Origin: Dryas octopetala
Taxonomy: Eukaryota; Streptophyta; Magnoliopsida; Rosales; Rosaceae
Assembly (NCBI GenBank): GCA_963921425.1
Contig: OY992838.1
Span: forward strand, 5,766,001 to 5,830,000
DNA: 64,000 bases
Direction of reading: 5' to 3'
In this document: one piece after another, positions 1 to 11,791 of the stretch
How the letters are laid out: the number at the start of each line of letters is the position of its first letter
How positions within the stretch are numbered: the first letter of the stretch is position 1
Notes under the pieces: generated by a model
Told to the model about the DNA's origin: nothing
The model's input: the letters and a program-made list of their open reading frames with translations, nothing else
The model's database searches: none
Translations under genes and position numbers: made by a program

Positions 1-348
1 TATGACATGCAATTAGCTTTAATAAGTTTTATTTTTGTGTGCTACTGGAAACTTGTACTTAGACATGTAATCATATGGAAGCTTTAATGTTTTGGGGTTC
101 AATGGAGGGAGGGAGGAGAGGGAGGAGAGGGAGGGCTTGATAATTTTAAACAGGGAGTCTAATTTTTTACATGGTGAATTTTTGCCATTCAGAAGAACAC
201 TAGTCTGGAAATGTTCTTTTGATAATTTGATGTGTGAAAAATAATGGTTCTGGCTCTAGAATGAACACCTACTTTTACCATTCCTCTGACCTTTACATTG
301 AACTAGTCTAAAAATAATGTCTCATACTAACCAATCTATTTCTTGTAG

Positions 349-692
349 ATCATATCTTTTTATTGGGAAATTCGAAGTCAGTGAGACCAGTAGAGGATGG
401 GATGGCTGAGGAGAAGAACAAAGAAGTTTCAAATGGCTGTTTGGCTGTTGTTCCCTGGGTCGCATCCAATTGGCCTCTAGCATCAAGAGCACAGACACAG
501 GCAGCGAGTCAGTCAGAACCCATGGAAGCTGAAGAAGTTGAAATGATGGACACAGATGACAATGGCCTGGAAGCTTCTGAGTTTGGTGGAATGGTGGAAG
601 GATCTGGTGGATTACAACACTGGCAGCAACAGCAACTACATTGCATGGAGCCACAGCTCCTCCAAAACACTTACAATCCTGTCACTTGGTAG
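349..692 (+). CDS. Terminal exon of an unrecognised, probably nuclear protein (5' part outside window)
   Basis: A T-rich acceptor ending in TAG at 346-348 is followed by an open frame read from 351 to the stop at 690-692, about 113 residues. The peptide has an acidic patch (MEAEEVEMMDTDD), a Gln-rich stretch (QHWQQQQ) and ends in NPVTW. This is the composition of disordered C-termini of transcription or chromatin proteins. I do not recognise the family and see no domain. The rest of the gene lies to the left of the window. Only codon openness and the splice acceptor support coding potential, so the call is moderate. Sequence from 693 to about 1150 is T-rich and fits a 3' UTR. Confidence 0.5.
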
Positions 693-3234
693 CAACAACT
701 TGGTTGAGCTGCTTTCTTACTTAGAATTGTACATCGTATATCCCACTCAGTACTTAGCAGACAGATTTTAATTAACCAAAATTAGTTATGTTGTTGTAGA
801 TGAAATTTTCCTCAATATATCACTAGCCATGAAATGAAAACTTTGAATTTTTTTCTCATTGTTTCACTTCCACCTCTGTCCAGTTTTTTGAAATCTCCAT
901 TGCTTGTCATGAATGGCTTTTAGTTGGTTTGAACTTCATGCTGTATTCATAGTAAACAGCAAAGAATTTGACAAAGCTCATTTATATTTATGTTTTTTTG
1001 GCAAGAACAGCCATTCATCAAAGACTAGGCAGCAGGTGTACTTCCATTTTGTAATTTCACTTGAAATTATTAGTAGTTCCACAATTTTGCCATTGGTAAT
1101 TAAATTTTGTCAAAACTTCTCCATTCCAATTGGTTTCGGACAACCATAAATATAATTATCATTGAAATTAGAGGTGCACTAGATTATAACATAATTAAAT
1201 ATATTGTCGATTATAGATTTATAAACCATGACTTGGTACAAGGAAAAAAAAAATGAACCAGATTATATTAGACCCACATGATCTAAGACAATTGGTGAAT
1301 AATTTATAACTTCAAAAAAAAAAAAAACAAGAAATTAACCAGATTGAAGTACTAAAACCTGATCCCAAACAAAACAATTGGTTTTTGTAAAGGATATAAA
1401 ATGTACTTATGCTTACTAGACCAGCTTCAAAGGCATCTCAGCAAGTCTGAAGAGCAAAAGAATTTTGATTTACGAGCAGTTAAACGCCTCCCCTGCTATT
1501 GTCATCGCAAGGGGGCTGCCTGAATTACCACTCGAACCCAAACACTTCTTCATTTGTGTGATTTCAGACCAAAAAAATAAAACTTCTAACAAAATGAATA
1601 CCCAAAAAGAAAACAAACATTTTGACTGAATCAAATACCAAAACAGAGACGAAAAACTCTAAGACAAAGAAAGCAAATGAAGCAAGAATGAACAACATGT
1701 ATCAGCCTTAACAAAGAAAACCGCCAGCATAAAAACAAGTCATAGCGGATTTGGGTGAAAAGGTTGAGAGGTTTGATATAGGAAAGCTGCATTCATCTCT
1801 AAGGCACAGTATTAAAGCCAAAGAGCCAAACTCCAGCCCCATGCACACAGCACACCCACCCACTTTGATTTTCACTAAACTAAGCTGCAAAATCAAATAC
1901 CCAAAAGAAAAAAGAAACAGACCAAGAAACTCGACCACTTCATTTGCATATATATTCGGCGACAACTAAACCCTAGGAGGAGTCCTGAGGAGGACAATGA
2001 AGGGTTCCTCTGAGAGCGATAGATATATAAAGAGAGGTGACCACGGGTATCCCTCGGCTGAGTCCATGAAACAATAAAATATTGGTTCCTTGAAGGCCCA
2101 ACTCAATAGATTGTCACGTTGAAGGCCTAAACCTACACCATGCATATTGGTCTTCTTTTATTTCCATGGGCCGGGTTTTAAGTTTAAGATTGTTGGTTCT
2201 AAATGGACTTGACCAAAATATAAAATAAAGGGGACTATTACTTTTTTTTTTTGGAAAATAGACATTGTAACAAATTTGCATAATGTTTTTACAATTTTAG
2301 TACCCAACATTAATCTTTGTGGAAATTGCACTTTTTGGACATGAATTGTCCCAAATGCCCCTTCCTCTCTCCCCAAACCACCACAATGCCAATTTCACAC
2401 CCACAAGAACAAAAACAAAAAAAAAATTACAAAGAAAAAACTTTGCAAGCAAACTCAAACCGAGAAGTTCTCACTGCCATTGATGAGGTTTCTGAGGAGC
2501 AATGTTGGGAGCAAACCCAACTCTCTCTTCCCCTTCCCACTTCCCCGCCCCTACCGCCACCACCAACACCTACAAAGAAAAAACTTGAAACAAACCAATT
2601 TCCTAAAAATTTAAGCAGACCTTAGAATTCATGAATCAAAACACATAAAAATACTAACAACCAAACTACTGAAATCAAAGCAAGCATTCAACCAAAAAAA
2701 TCAAAACCCAAACGAAATAAATGTCAAAAAACCACTCCAAACGCACAGAGCCCCAAAATTTAGAACAACCCATCTGCTCTAACGTCGACTATATGAATTA
2801 TGGACAGTCAACAATATATTATGGTCGACATCGACCATATGAACAGTCGATAATATATTATGGTTGACAAAGACCAATATCAAACTCACCAACCAAACCA
2901 AAAGAACCCAAAAGTTGCAAAAAAACCCCAAACCTCCAAAGAGTTCGTCGTTTCATCTCTCACTTTTGCTTTCCAATCCAATGCAAGCTTCTTTGCCTTC
3001 CAATTCGAACTTTCCGCCAAAGACTCTTCCTTTTTCACATGGGTTTTCAAGGATTGGAGAATGGCAGTGGATTAGGTTTCCTTAGAATTGGATTGGGTTT
3101 CTTTAGAATTGGGTTTCTTTGGTACTGGGTTGTGATTGTAGAGTGGGAGTGACATGGGTCACTTCGGATTGTGGTTGCTGTGGAAGTTGGAGTTGTTTGA
3201 GTTTGGATTGGATGAAGTGGTCGATGGAGAGAAA
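693..3234. other. Intergenic, no supported gene
   Basis: AT-rich with A/T homopolymers. The open frames here are short and lack splice context. A denser stretch at about 1430-1560 and another at 1975-2060 have higher GC, but I could not assign either to a tRNA, snoRNA or protein. A short near-palindromic motif built on a 'caatatattatggt' core recurs at about 2805-2870. Confidence 0.6.
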
Positions 3235-5163
3235 GTGTTAAAACATGACTTAAGATGTCATTAGGTACAATTTAAAATGTATTAAGGGTATAAACATTTA
3301 AAATGTCTCGAGCTACGAACTGAAATTTTCAAGGAACGATTTGAGATTCCCTAATGAACGACTTGAGATTTCTTAAGGAACGACTTGAGATGTCATATGG
3401 CATAACTTGAGAAACTCTAGGGTATGACTTTAAAAGTGTCAAAACATGACTTTTGATGTCACTAGTTACAATTTGAAATGCATCAATGGTATAAACATTT
3501 AAAATTCTCAATGAACTACTTGGAATGCCTTAAGAAACGACTTTGGATGCTCTAAAAAACTACTTGAGATGCCCTAATGCACGACTTGAGAAACTCTAGG
3601 TATAAACATTAAGAACGACTTGGGATGCCTTAAAGAACCACTTGGGATGCCTTAAGGAACGAGACTTGAGAACTCTAGGGTATGACTTTAAAAGTGTCAA
3701 AACATGACTTGAGATGTCATTAGGTAAAATTTGAAATGCATCAAGGGTAGAAACACATAAATGCCTTGAGGTACGAACTGAAATTCTCAAGGAACGACTT
3801 TGGATGCCCAAAGGAACGACTCAAGAAACTCTAGAGTATGAATTTAGAAGTGTTAAAATATGACTTGATATGTCACTAAGTACAATTTAAAATGCATAAA
3901 GGGTATAAACATATAAAATGTCTTGAGATACGAACTGAAATTTTCAAAGAACGACTTGAACAAACGCCCTAAGGCACAACTTGAGAAACTTTAAGGTATG
4001 ACTTTAGAAGTGTCAAAACATGACTTGTAATATTAGTAGGTAGAATTTGAAATGCATCAAGGGTATAAACATTTAAAATGCCTCGAGCTACGAACTGAAA
4101 TTCTCAAGGAACGACTTATGATGCCCTAAGGAACGACTTCAGATGCCATAAGACATGACTAGAGAAACTCTATGATATGACTTTAGAAGTGTCAAAGCAT
4201 AACTTGGGATATCAGTTGATACAATTTGAAATGCATCAAAGGTATAAACATTTAAAATGCCTCGAGCTACGAACTGAAATTCTCAAGGAATGACTTTTGA
4301 TGCCTTAAGGAACGACTTGAGATGGCCTAAGGCACGACTAGATAAACTATAGGATATGACTTTAGAAGTGTCAAAACAGGACTTAGAATATCTCTAGGTA
4401 CAATTTGAAATGCATCATGGGTATAAACATTTAAAATGTCTCGAGCTACAAACTTAAATTCTCACGGAAAGACTTATGTTGCCCTAAGGAACGACTTGAG
4501 ATGCCCTAAGACACGACTTGAGAAACTGTCAAAACGTGACATAGGATGCCACCAGGTACAATTTGAAATGCATCAAGGGTATAAACATTTAAAACGCTTC
4601 GAGCTACGAACTGGAATTTTCAAGAAACAACCTAGGATGCCTTAAGGAACTACTTGAGATGCCCTAAGACACGATTTGAGAAACTCTAAGGTATGACTTT
4701 AGAAGTGTTAAAAATGACTTGGGATGTCACTAGGTACAATTTGAAATACACCAAGGATATAAAGATATAAAATGCCTCGACATACGAACTGAAATTCTTA
4801 AATAACGACTTGTGATACCCTAATTAGGAACGACTTGAGATCCCTAAGGTACGACTTCAGAAACTCTACCATATGACTTTAGAAGTGTCAAAACATTACT
4901 TGGGATATCACTATGTACAATTTGAAATGCATCAAGGGTATAAACATTTAAAATTCTCAAGGAACGACTTGAGATGCCTTAAGAAACGACTTGAGATATC
5001 CTAAGACACGAGATGTCTTAAGGCACGACTTGAGAAACTCTAGGGTATGAATTTGGAAACATTAAAACATGATTTGAGATATCATTAGGTACAATTTAAA
5101 ATGCATCAAGAGTAGAAACATTTAAAATGCCTCGAGCTACGAACTGAAACTATTAAAAAACGA
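3235..5163 (+). repeat. Satellite array, left block (monomers about 155-183 bp)
   Basis: The phrase 'gtgtcaaaacatgactt' recurs near 3437, 3694, 3849, 4010, 4187, 4366, 4526, 4704, 4887 and 5060. Spacing is mostly 155-183 bp, with one 257 bp step. Each monomer also carries 'caatttgaaatgcatcaa', 'gggtataaacatttaaaatg', 'ctcgagctacgaactg' and one to three copies of a sub-repeat of about 22 bp built on 'gaacgacttgagatgcc'. Variation in the number of sub-repeats explains the uneven period. Copies are diverged by point changes and small indels. Length is typical of plant satellites, but whether it is centromeric or interstitial cannot be told from one window. Confidence 0.9.
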
Positions 5164-5486
5164 GGTACTATAAAAGAGGTACCTTCTTGTCACAAAAGGA
5201 CAACTGAAATCATTATTATACTATTCACTCACTCTGCTCTCAGATCTCTCTAAACACTGACTTGAGCGTCGGAGGAGCTTTGGCTGGCACCACACCGGTG
5301 CCCTTCCCGCTCACTTTTGTGTACTTGCGCAGGGTGCTTTGGATATCATTCTCTCTCATTCCTCACCAGTCGGACCCAGCTACCCGTTCCTGCCCCACTT
5401 CGACGTATCATCCACTCAGTGGTGGGTCAACGGGCCTACGTGGTTCGACTCGACGTTGACTGCTTTACCATTTTTGAGCATCAACA
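5164..5486 (+). repeat. Left LTR of the element (3' part only)
   Basis: It matches 9500-9822 base for base except for about four substitutions. It retains a TATA box and the CA terminus (gcatcaaca), but the first half of the LTR is absent. Satellite sequence abuts directly on its left. Confidence 0.9.
5169..5176 (+). promoter_or_regulatory. LTR TATA box
   Basis: 'tataaaag' sits inside a ggtac...ggtacc context. The identical copy in the right LTR is at 9505-9512. It is the likely core promoter for element transcription rightwards. Confidence 0.6.
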
Positions 5487-5505
5487 GTTTGGCGCCGTCT
5501 GTGGG
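5487..5505 (+). other. Primer-binding-like site
   Basis: 'tttggcgccgtctgtgggaa' starts immediately after the CA end of the left LTR, in the place and with the look of the tRNA primer site of plant Gypsy/Tat elements. I did not match it to a particular tRNA. Confidence 0.6.
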
Positions 5506-5558
5506 AACGTTACAACTTTTCCCCATTGAATTCTCTACCCTCAGTTGAGGTGCAAAAA

Positions 5559-6180
5559 CCTTCCGAGCTTCCGAGCTTCCTAGCTTCCGAGCTTCCGAGC
5601 TCCCGAGCTTCCGAGCTCCCGAGCTCCCGAGCTCCCGAGCTTCCGAGCTTCCGAGCTTCCGAGCTTCCTAGCTTCCGAGCTTCCGAGCTCCCGAGCTTCC
5701 GAGCTCCCGAGCTTCCGAGCTTCCGAGCTTCCGAGCTTCCTAGCTTCCGAGCTTCCGAGCTTCCGAGCTCCCGAGCTTCCGAGCTTCCTAGCTTCCGAGC
5801 GTCCGAGCTTCCGAGCTTCCGAGCTTCCGAGATTCCGAGCTCCCGAGCTTCCGAGCTTCCGAGCTCCCGAGCTTCCGAGCTTCCTAGCTTCCGAGCTTCC
5901 TAGCTTCCGAGCTTCCGAGCTTCCGAGCTTCCTAGCTTCCGAGCTTCCGAGCTCCCGAGCTTCCGAGCTTCCTAGCTTCCGAGCTTTCGAGCTTTCGAGC
6001 TCCCGAGCTCCCGAGCTTCCGAGCTTCCGAGCTTCCGAGCTTCCTAGCTTCCGAGCTTCCGAGCTTCCGAGTTTCCGAGCTTCCTAGCTTTCGAGCTTCC
6101 GAGCTCCCGAGCTTCCGAGCTTCCTCTTCCGAGCTTCCGAGCTTCCGAGCTTACTAGCTTCCGAGCTTCCGAGCTCCCTC
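5559..6180 (+). repeat. Octanucleotide array (gagcttcc)n
   Basis: About 75 tandem copies of 'gagcttcc' with recurring variants 'tagcttcc' and 'gagctccc'. Because 24 bases equal three units and eight codons, the array stays open in several frames and reads as an eight-residue ASELPSFR repeat. It belongs to the interior of the LTR element and is probably not coding. Confidence 0.95.
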
Positions 6181-6451
6181 CGAGCTTTCGCCCCGTGCAC
6201 CGCCAGCCCCGGCTCGAGCCCAGGCTTCCGCCCCGCGCACCCACTCAGGCTTCCTCGCCGCGCACCCACCCAGGCTTCCGCGCCGCGCACCCACTTAGGC
6301 TTCCGCGCCGCGCACCCACCCAGGCTTCCGCGCCGCCGACACCAGCTCCCTCCGAGCTTCCGCCTCGCGCACCACCAGCCCCGAATCCGAGCCCAGGCTT
6401 CCGCGCTGTCGACACCAGCTCCCCCCGAGCCCCTTCCCGCGCACCCATATC

Positions 6452-6565
6452 AGTACCGTGCATTCAAGGGAAATCAAGTACCATGCATTCAAGGGAAAAT
6501 CAGTATCATACATGCATTCAAGGGAAACTAAGTACCATGCATTCAAGAAAAATTCCACAATACCA
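6452..6565 (+). repeat. Short tandem repeat 'taccatgcattcaaggg'
   Basis: Four imperfect copies of a unit of about 30 bp containing 'catgcattcaagggaaa' lie in the interior of the LTR element, next to the GC-rich segment. Confidence 0.75.
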
Positions 6566-6866
6566 TGTATTAAAAGGAAGGGCATCCTACCCAATAACGG
6601 GTCGGACACCCTCAACATCATCCACATACTCAAGTACAAACTTAATACTCAAACGAGTTTGCAATTTGGTACGGGCGACATCCGACCCGACCATATAACT
6701 CAAATAAAAATCTGGCGATGGTCCGCCCACCCCTGCCCCCGGGCCATGTTTGCTTCAAACATTTATTTGGGATCATCTCCCATGTCATGCTCTCCACCTG
6801 TGGATGCTCCATCCTCGGGCTCTACCTCAAGGGGTACCTCCCTCCGGGACGTTGGCATGCCCATCA

Positions 6867-7313
6867 TTACTGCCAGTAGCAGACCATGCAAGCGGTCCCA
6901 GTCCAAATCAGGCACATCTCCTCGAGCTCTAATTTGCAACCGTCAAAGCCCATTGCATAGCCGCTGTTATACTCGTTGTCCAACTCCTGCTTGGCTTGGC
7001 TCAACTCCTGCCCGCACTGCTTCACCTCTTGCCTAGCCTGGTCCGCCTCCTTCCTGACCTGCAGTAGCTCGGCCTGCAATGCATTGTTTTGCCGACCACT
7101 TGCCCACCCCCATGTTTCCACACCCCATCTGGGGTCGGGGCACACTTGGCCTCGTCGGTGTCCCATCACTTGTAAACGCCTGGTCGGACCCTCCATCATC
7201 CATGAAATGCCCTCCCTTGACGAATCGTATGAGGAAACCATGGAATGTACGACCCCACCACACCTGCCCATCCAAAAAAAAAAAATCAAGATGGGAAGTG
7301 CTCGGAATACCAA
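6867..7313 (-). other. Antisense coiled-coil reading frame inside the LTR element
   Basis: On the strand opposite to the element, a 148-residue frame includes a heptad-rich segment (ELLQVRKEADQARQEVKQ, QELSQAKQEL), followed by SGYAMGFDGCKLELEEM. Such coiled-coil frames of unknown role occur in repetitive plant DNA. It could be a captured gene fragment or an additional element-borne frame. I give it no function. It is part of a decayed, non-autonomous element. Confidence 0.4.
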
Positions 7314-7769
7314 GACAACACCATGGACATATCAGATCGCTAATGGTTTCCCACACCTCATATGTGCTCTTCCACCCCCAATTCACAGCATTCACCCTAT
7401 CACTTTCCAATGTTCAGCTACCAATCATGCACTTCAATATTCACAAATTCAAATCAACAGGAAGAGCAATAACAACTCAAGCCTTACCTGTATTCCGCGG
7501 CTTCAACAATTCAGACGGGTTCCGACCTACTTATTTTGTTTCCATGTACCTGGCCAACACTAACACAACACCCAATAAATTACAAGTACAAAAGTGAAGG
7601 CTTGTCGCCTACCCAGTGCTCGGCAAGGCTCATACCCGCCTGCCCCTACTCACAATTTTCATACTCAGAATTCCAAGGTCCGCCTCGGGCTGCACAACTA
7701 CAATTTCTCACAGTTCTCAATTTTTTCAAGGCAAAGTCAATCATTCAGATGGTTAAGAAGAATTTCAAA

Positions 7770-8640
7770 ATATGCCCACTTCAAGTGCTCGGAACAACCT
7801 CAGCCCAAGCCGCTGCTGCCCAAGCCTAACGAGCAGACCCGCGCAGCAGCCCAGCCCCGCCGACCCGCGCTCACCACGCAGCTGCCCGAGCCGAGCAGCC
7901 AGCCCTCCGGCCCGACCAGCCCCCTCCAGCGGCGCACGCTTCCGCGCAGTCCGATCCGAGCAGCCCGTCCGCGCCGATCCAAGCAGCCGCGCTGCTGCCA
8001 GCACACCTGCACAACCACCGAGCCAAGCAGCGCAGCCACCCCACTGCACAACCCGAGCCGAGCCGAGCCAGACCAACCCCTCCGCGCCGCGCGCCTCCGC
8101 GCCGTCCACCTGTCCCGAGTCCGGCCCGAGCAAGCACTCGACCCACCCCCTGCGCCACCCGAGCCCAGTCGTCCGCGCACCACAACCTCACAGCCCGGGC
8201 TGAGCAGCCTTCCGAGCAGCTCCCCCCTTGTGCGGCGCTTCCGAGCCGAGCACCTCACCCGAGCAGACCCGCGCTGCCAACAGCTCCGGTCCGAGCCGTC
8301 GCAAAACCCCTCTGACCCGCGACGATCCGACCAGCTCGAGCCCAACCTCCGCCCCGCGCAAACCGATCCGGCCCGAGCCCGATCCGATTCGAGCTCCTCT
8401 GCTCCGCGCCACCGACCTGAGATGACTCGACCCCTCCAAGTCGAGCCTCCACTATGCGCACCAGCTCCGGCCAGACCCAAGATCCCTTACCCAAGCCCCG
8501 ATCCGACCAGCTTAGCCCTCCGCCCCGCGCTGAGCCTCCACCTCCGAGCTGGCCCGACGCCTCCGACCCGACCAGGTCCAGTCACTTCTCCACCAACCCG
8601 AGCAGCCCCCCCCCTTTTTTTTTTTTTTTTTCTTTTGGAT
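7770..8640 (+). other. GC-rich Pro/Arg-codon-like segment of the LTR element
   Basis: Strongly C-rich, CpG-containing sequence with scattered 'ccgagc' words, open in several frames on both strands purely because of composition. It contrasts with the AT-rich surroundings. It ends in homopolymer tracts (C9, T17 and several A runs up to about 8900). I regard all frames here as compositional. Confidence 0.7.
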
Positions 8641-9171
8641 CCGCGCCCTGCCCTTCTTCCGCCCCTCAGAGTTAAAAAAAAAAAAAAGAAGAAACAAAGC
8701 AGCTCTCCCTCTCTCCAAGATAGTCACGCACAAAAGGAAAAAAAAAAAGGGGGGGCAGCTCTCTCTCTCCAATGGTCACAAAAAATCCAAAAGAACAAAA
8801 AAAAAAAAAAAGGGAGATGTGGGTGTGGAAATCTTTATATTTGGGCTCTACCATTTCATGCAAGATTTTCATTTACAAAGGGCGACATCCCCCCATTAAA
8901 ATCGGACGAGATTCACTGGGATTACACGAAGCGTCCATTGCTCGGAATACAGGTGATCAGAAATTCACAAAAAAAAAAAAAAGGCACTCTTTCATATGTA
9001 CCCCCCAAGCTTTCCTCTAGTACAGCTTTCCTTGCTAGGGAACTTGGGGGACTTCTAAACAGTATCTTAAGCAGGAACAAGCATGTGGTTACTTGTCGTT
9101 CTGCTCGGACTTCTGTGTGTACAAAGTTCCCAACCAAGAAGTATCTTTTGCTCGGAAACTTGGGGGACTTC

Positions 9172-9822
9172 TGTTCGTATGATTAATCATCTCGGCATAA
9201 CGACAAGTCACATAAGGCTTAAACATCATGTTGTTTGGGCCTAAGCCCAAAAGACTAAGCCCTTCCTGGGCTCCTAGCCCCTGACCTGCTAGGCTCCGGC
9301 CTCCTAGGCTCCGGCCGCCTAGGCTCCGGCCTCCTAGGCTCCGGCCCCATAGGCTCCGGCCTCCCAAGCTCAAGCCTCCTAGGCCTCGACCCGTGTCAAC
9401 TCACTCGGATCCTCGAGACCGGTGCCACGTGGCGCTCCTACAGTGCAAGTCACCACAAAGGACACGTGTCGTCACCGGATTGGTTGACACTCTTCCAAAG
9501 GTACTATAAAAGAGGTACCTTCTTGTCACAAAAGAACAACTGAAATCATTATTATACTATTCACTCACTCTGCTCTCAGATCTCTCTGAACACTGACTTG
9601 AGCGTCGGAGGAGCTTTGGCCGGCACCACACCGGTGCCCTTCCCGCTCACTTTTGTGTACTTGCGCAGGGTGCTTTGGATATCATTCTCTCTCATTCCTC
9701 ACCAGTCGGACCCAGCTACCCGTTCCTGCCCCACTTCGACGTGTCATCCACTCAGTGGTGGGTCAACGGGCCTACGTGGTTCGACTCGACGTTGACTGCT
9801 TTACCATTTTTGAGCATCAACA
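9172..9822 (+). repeat. Right LTR of the element
   Basis: It starts TGTTCG just after the purine tract and ends in gcatcaaca, and satellite DNA resumes at once. It contains a minisatellite at 9283-9390 and the TATA box at 9505-9512. Length is about 651 bp. Confidence 0.85.
9283..9390 (+). repeat. 15-16 bp minisatellite in LTR U3
   Basis: Six or seven copies of 'taggctccggcctcc' with small variants lie upstream of the LTR TATA box. Tandem U3 repeats can act as enhancers in LTR elements; here that is only inference. Confidence 0.8.
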
Positions 9823-10966
9823 ATGCCTTAAGAAATGACTTGAGAAACTCTAAGGTATGACTTTAGAAGTGTCAAAACACATGACTTAAGATGTTATTAT
9901 GTATAATTCAAATGCATCAAAGGTACAAATATTTAAAATGACTTGACCTACGAACTGAAATTTTCCAAGAAACGACATGAGATGTTCTAAGGAACGACTT
10001 GAGATGCCCTAAGGCACGACTTGAGAAACTCTAGGTTATGACTTTAGAAGTGTCAAAACATAACTTTTGATGTCATTAGATACAATTTAAAATGCATCAA
10101 GGGTATAAACATTTAAAATTCTCAATGAACTACTTGAGATGCCTTAAGAAACGACTTGAGATACCCTAAGGAACGACTTGAGATGTCCTAAGGCACGACT
10201 TAGAGAAACTCTAAAGTATAACTTTAAAAGTGTCAAAACATGACTTAAGATGTCATTAGGTAAAATTTGAAAATGTATCAAGGGTATAAACATTTAAAAT
10301 GCCTCGAGCTAAAAGCTGAAATTCTTAAGGAACGACTTTGGATGCTCTAAGGCACGACTTAAGAAACTCTAGGGTATGACTTTAGAAGTGTCAAAACATG
10401 GCTTGGGATACCACTAGGTAGAAATTGAAATGCGTCAAGGGTATAAACATTTAAAATGTCTCGAGCTACGAACTGAAATTTTCACGGAACGACTTATGAT
10501 GCTGTAAGGAACGATTTGAGATGCCCTAAGACACGACTTGAGAAACTCTAGTTTATGACTTTAGAAGTGTCAAACATGAATTAGAATGTCACTAGATACA
10601 ATTTGAAATGCATAAAGGGTATAAATATTTAAAATGCCGCGAGCCACTTATTGAAATTCTCAAAAAACGACTTGAGATGCCCTAATGAACGACTTGCAAA
10701 ACTCTAGCGTATCACTTTAGAAGGGTCAAAACATGACTTGAGATATCACTAGGTACAATTTGAAATGCATCAAGGGTATAAACATTTAAATGTCTCGAGC
10801 TATCAAGGAACGACTTGTGATTCCCTAAGTAACGACTTTGGATGCTCTAATCAACGACTTGAGAACTCTAAAGTATGACTTTAAAAGTGTCAAAACATGA
10901 CTTGAGATGTCACTAGGTACAATTTGAAATATATCAAAGGTAGAAACATATAAAAAATGCCTCGAG
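9823..10966 (+). repeat. Satellite array, right block, same orientation as left block
   Basis: The same monomer as at 3235-5163 continues directly after the right LTR ('atgccttaagaaatgacttgag'), with the same internal words and period. Confidence 0.9.
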
Positions 10967-11791
10967 TTTGAGAGATTTTAAATGTTCATTTAGAATTTCA
11001 TTTCGTAACTTGAGAAATTTTAAATGTTTATACCCATGGTGGATTTCAAATTATATCTAGTGACATTCCAAGTCATGTTTTAACGTTTCCCAAGTCATAG
11101 CCTTGAGTTTCTCAAGTTCTTCATTAGGGCATCAGAAGTCGTTCCTTAGGACATCCTAAGTCTATCATTGAGAATTCAGTTCGTAACTCGAGAGATTTTA
11201 AATGTTTATAGCCTAGGTGCATTTCAAATTGTATCTAGTGACATTACAAGTGATGTTTTTGACGGTTCCCAAGTCATACCCTAGAGTTTATTATGTCGTT
11301 CCTTTAGGAATTTGAAATCGTTCCTTAAGGCATTTCAAGTCGTTCCTTGAGAATTTAGTTTGGAACTCGAAAGATTTTAAATGTTTATACTCTAGGTGCA
11401 TTTCAAATTGTATCTAGTGACATTCCAAGTCATGTTTTGACAGTTCCCAAGTCATATCCTAGAGTTTGTCAAGTCGTTTCTCAGGGCATCCCAAGTCGTT
11501 CCTTGAGAATTTCATTTTGTAACTAGAGGAATTTTAAATGTTTATACCCTCAGTGCATTTTAAATTGTATCTTGTGCCATTACAAGTCATGTTTTGACGT
11601 TTTCTAAGCCATACCTTAGAGTTTCTCAAGTCGTTCCTTAGGGAATCTGAAGTCATTCCTAAAGGCATCTCAAGTCGTTTTTTAGGACATCTCAAGTCGT
11701 TCCTTGAGAATTTCAGTCGTAACTCGAGGGATTTTAAATGTGTATACCCTTGGTACATTTCAGATTGTACCTAGTGACATTCCAAGCCATG
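10967..11791 (-). repeat. Satellite array, inverted orientation
   Basis: From about 10967 the monomer appears as its reverse complement ('aaatgtttataccc', 'catttcaaattgtatctagtgacatt', 'caagtcgttccttgag'). At least four inverted monomers run up to the assembly gap. Confidence 0.9.

Larger units (their letters stand above)
5164..9822 (+). mobile_element. Non-autonomous LTR retroelement (Tat/Gypsy-like, LARD type), left LTR truncated
   Basis: Two directly repeated LTR segments, 5164-5486 and 9500-9822, align over 323 bases with no indel and about four mismatches by eye. The full right LTR is about 9172-9822 and runs from TG to CA. A primer-binding-like site 'tggcgccgtctgtgggaa' follows the left LTR, and a purine tract 'cttgggggactt' precedes the right one. 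The interior is about 3.7 kb of low-complexity, GC-rich and simple-repeat DNA. I see no capsid, protease, reverse transcriptase or integrase motif, so the copy was probably mobilised by a relative. The element lies within the satellite and is incomplete at its left end, so no target duplication is visible. Low LTR divergence suggests insertion within roughly the last million years. Tat-like assignment rests on LTR ends and primer site only. Confidence 0.85.

Noticed and set aside
1975-2060. Possible hammerhead ribozyme core ('ctgagga' near 'gaaac')
   Set aside because: The conserved GAAA and stem II are not in the needed relative positions, so I take it as chance.
5526-5903. ORF of repeated SELPSFRA residues
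   Set aside because: Product of the 8-bp array, open in other frames too; no start context or homology.
7594-9186. Very long plus-strand ORF (530 codons), Pro/Arg-rich
   Set aside because: It follows from C-rich composition and lack of stops in several frames at once; it runs through homopolymers and into an LTR and shows no domain.
3235-11791. CRISPR-like or virus-like reading of the repeat block
   Set aside because: Repeats are long, contiguous and diverged in a plant genome, with no spacers; this is satellite DNA.
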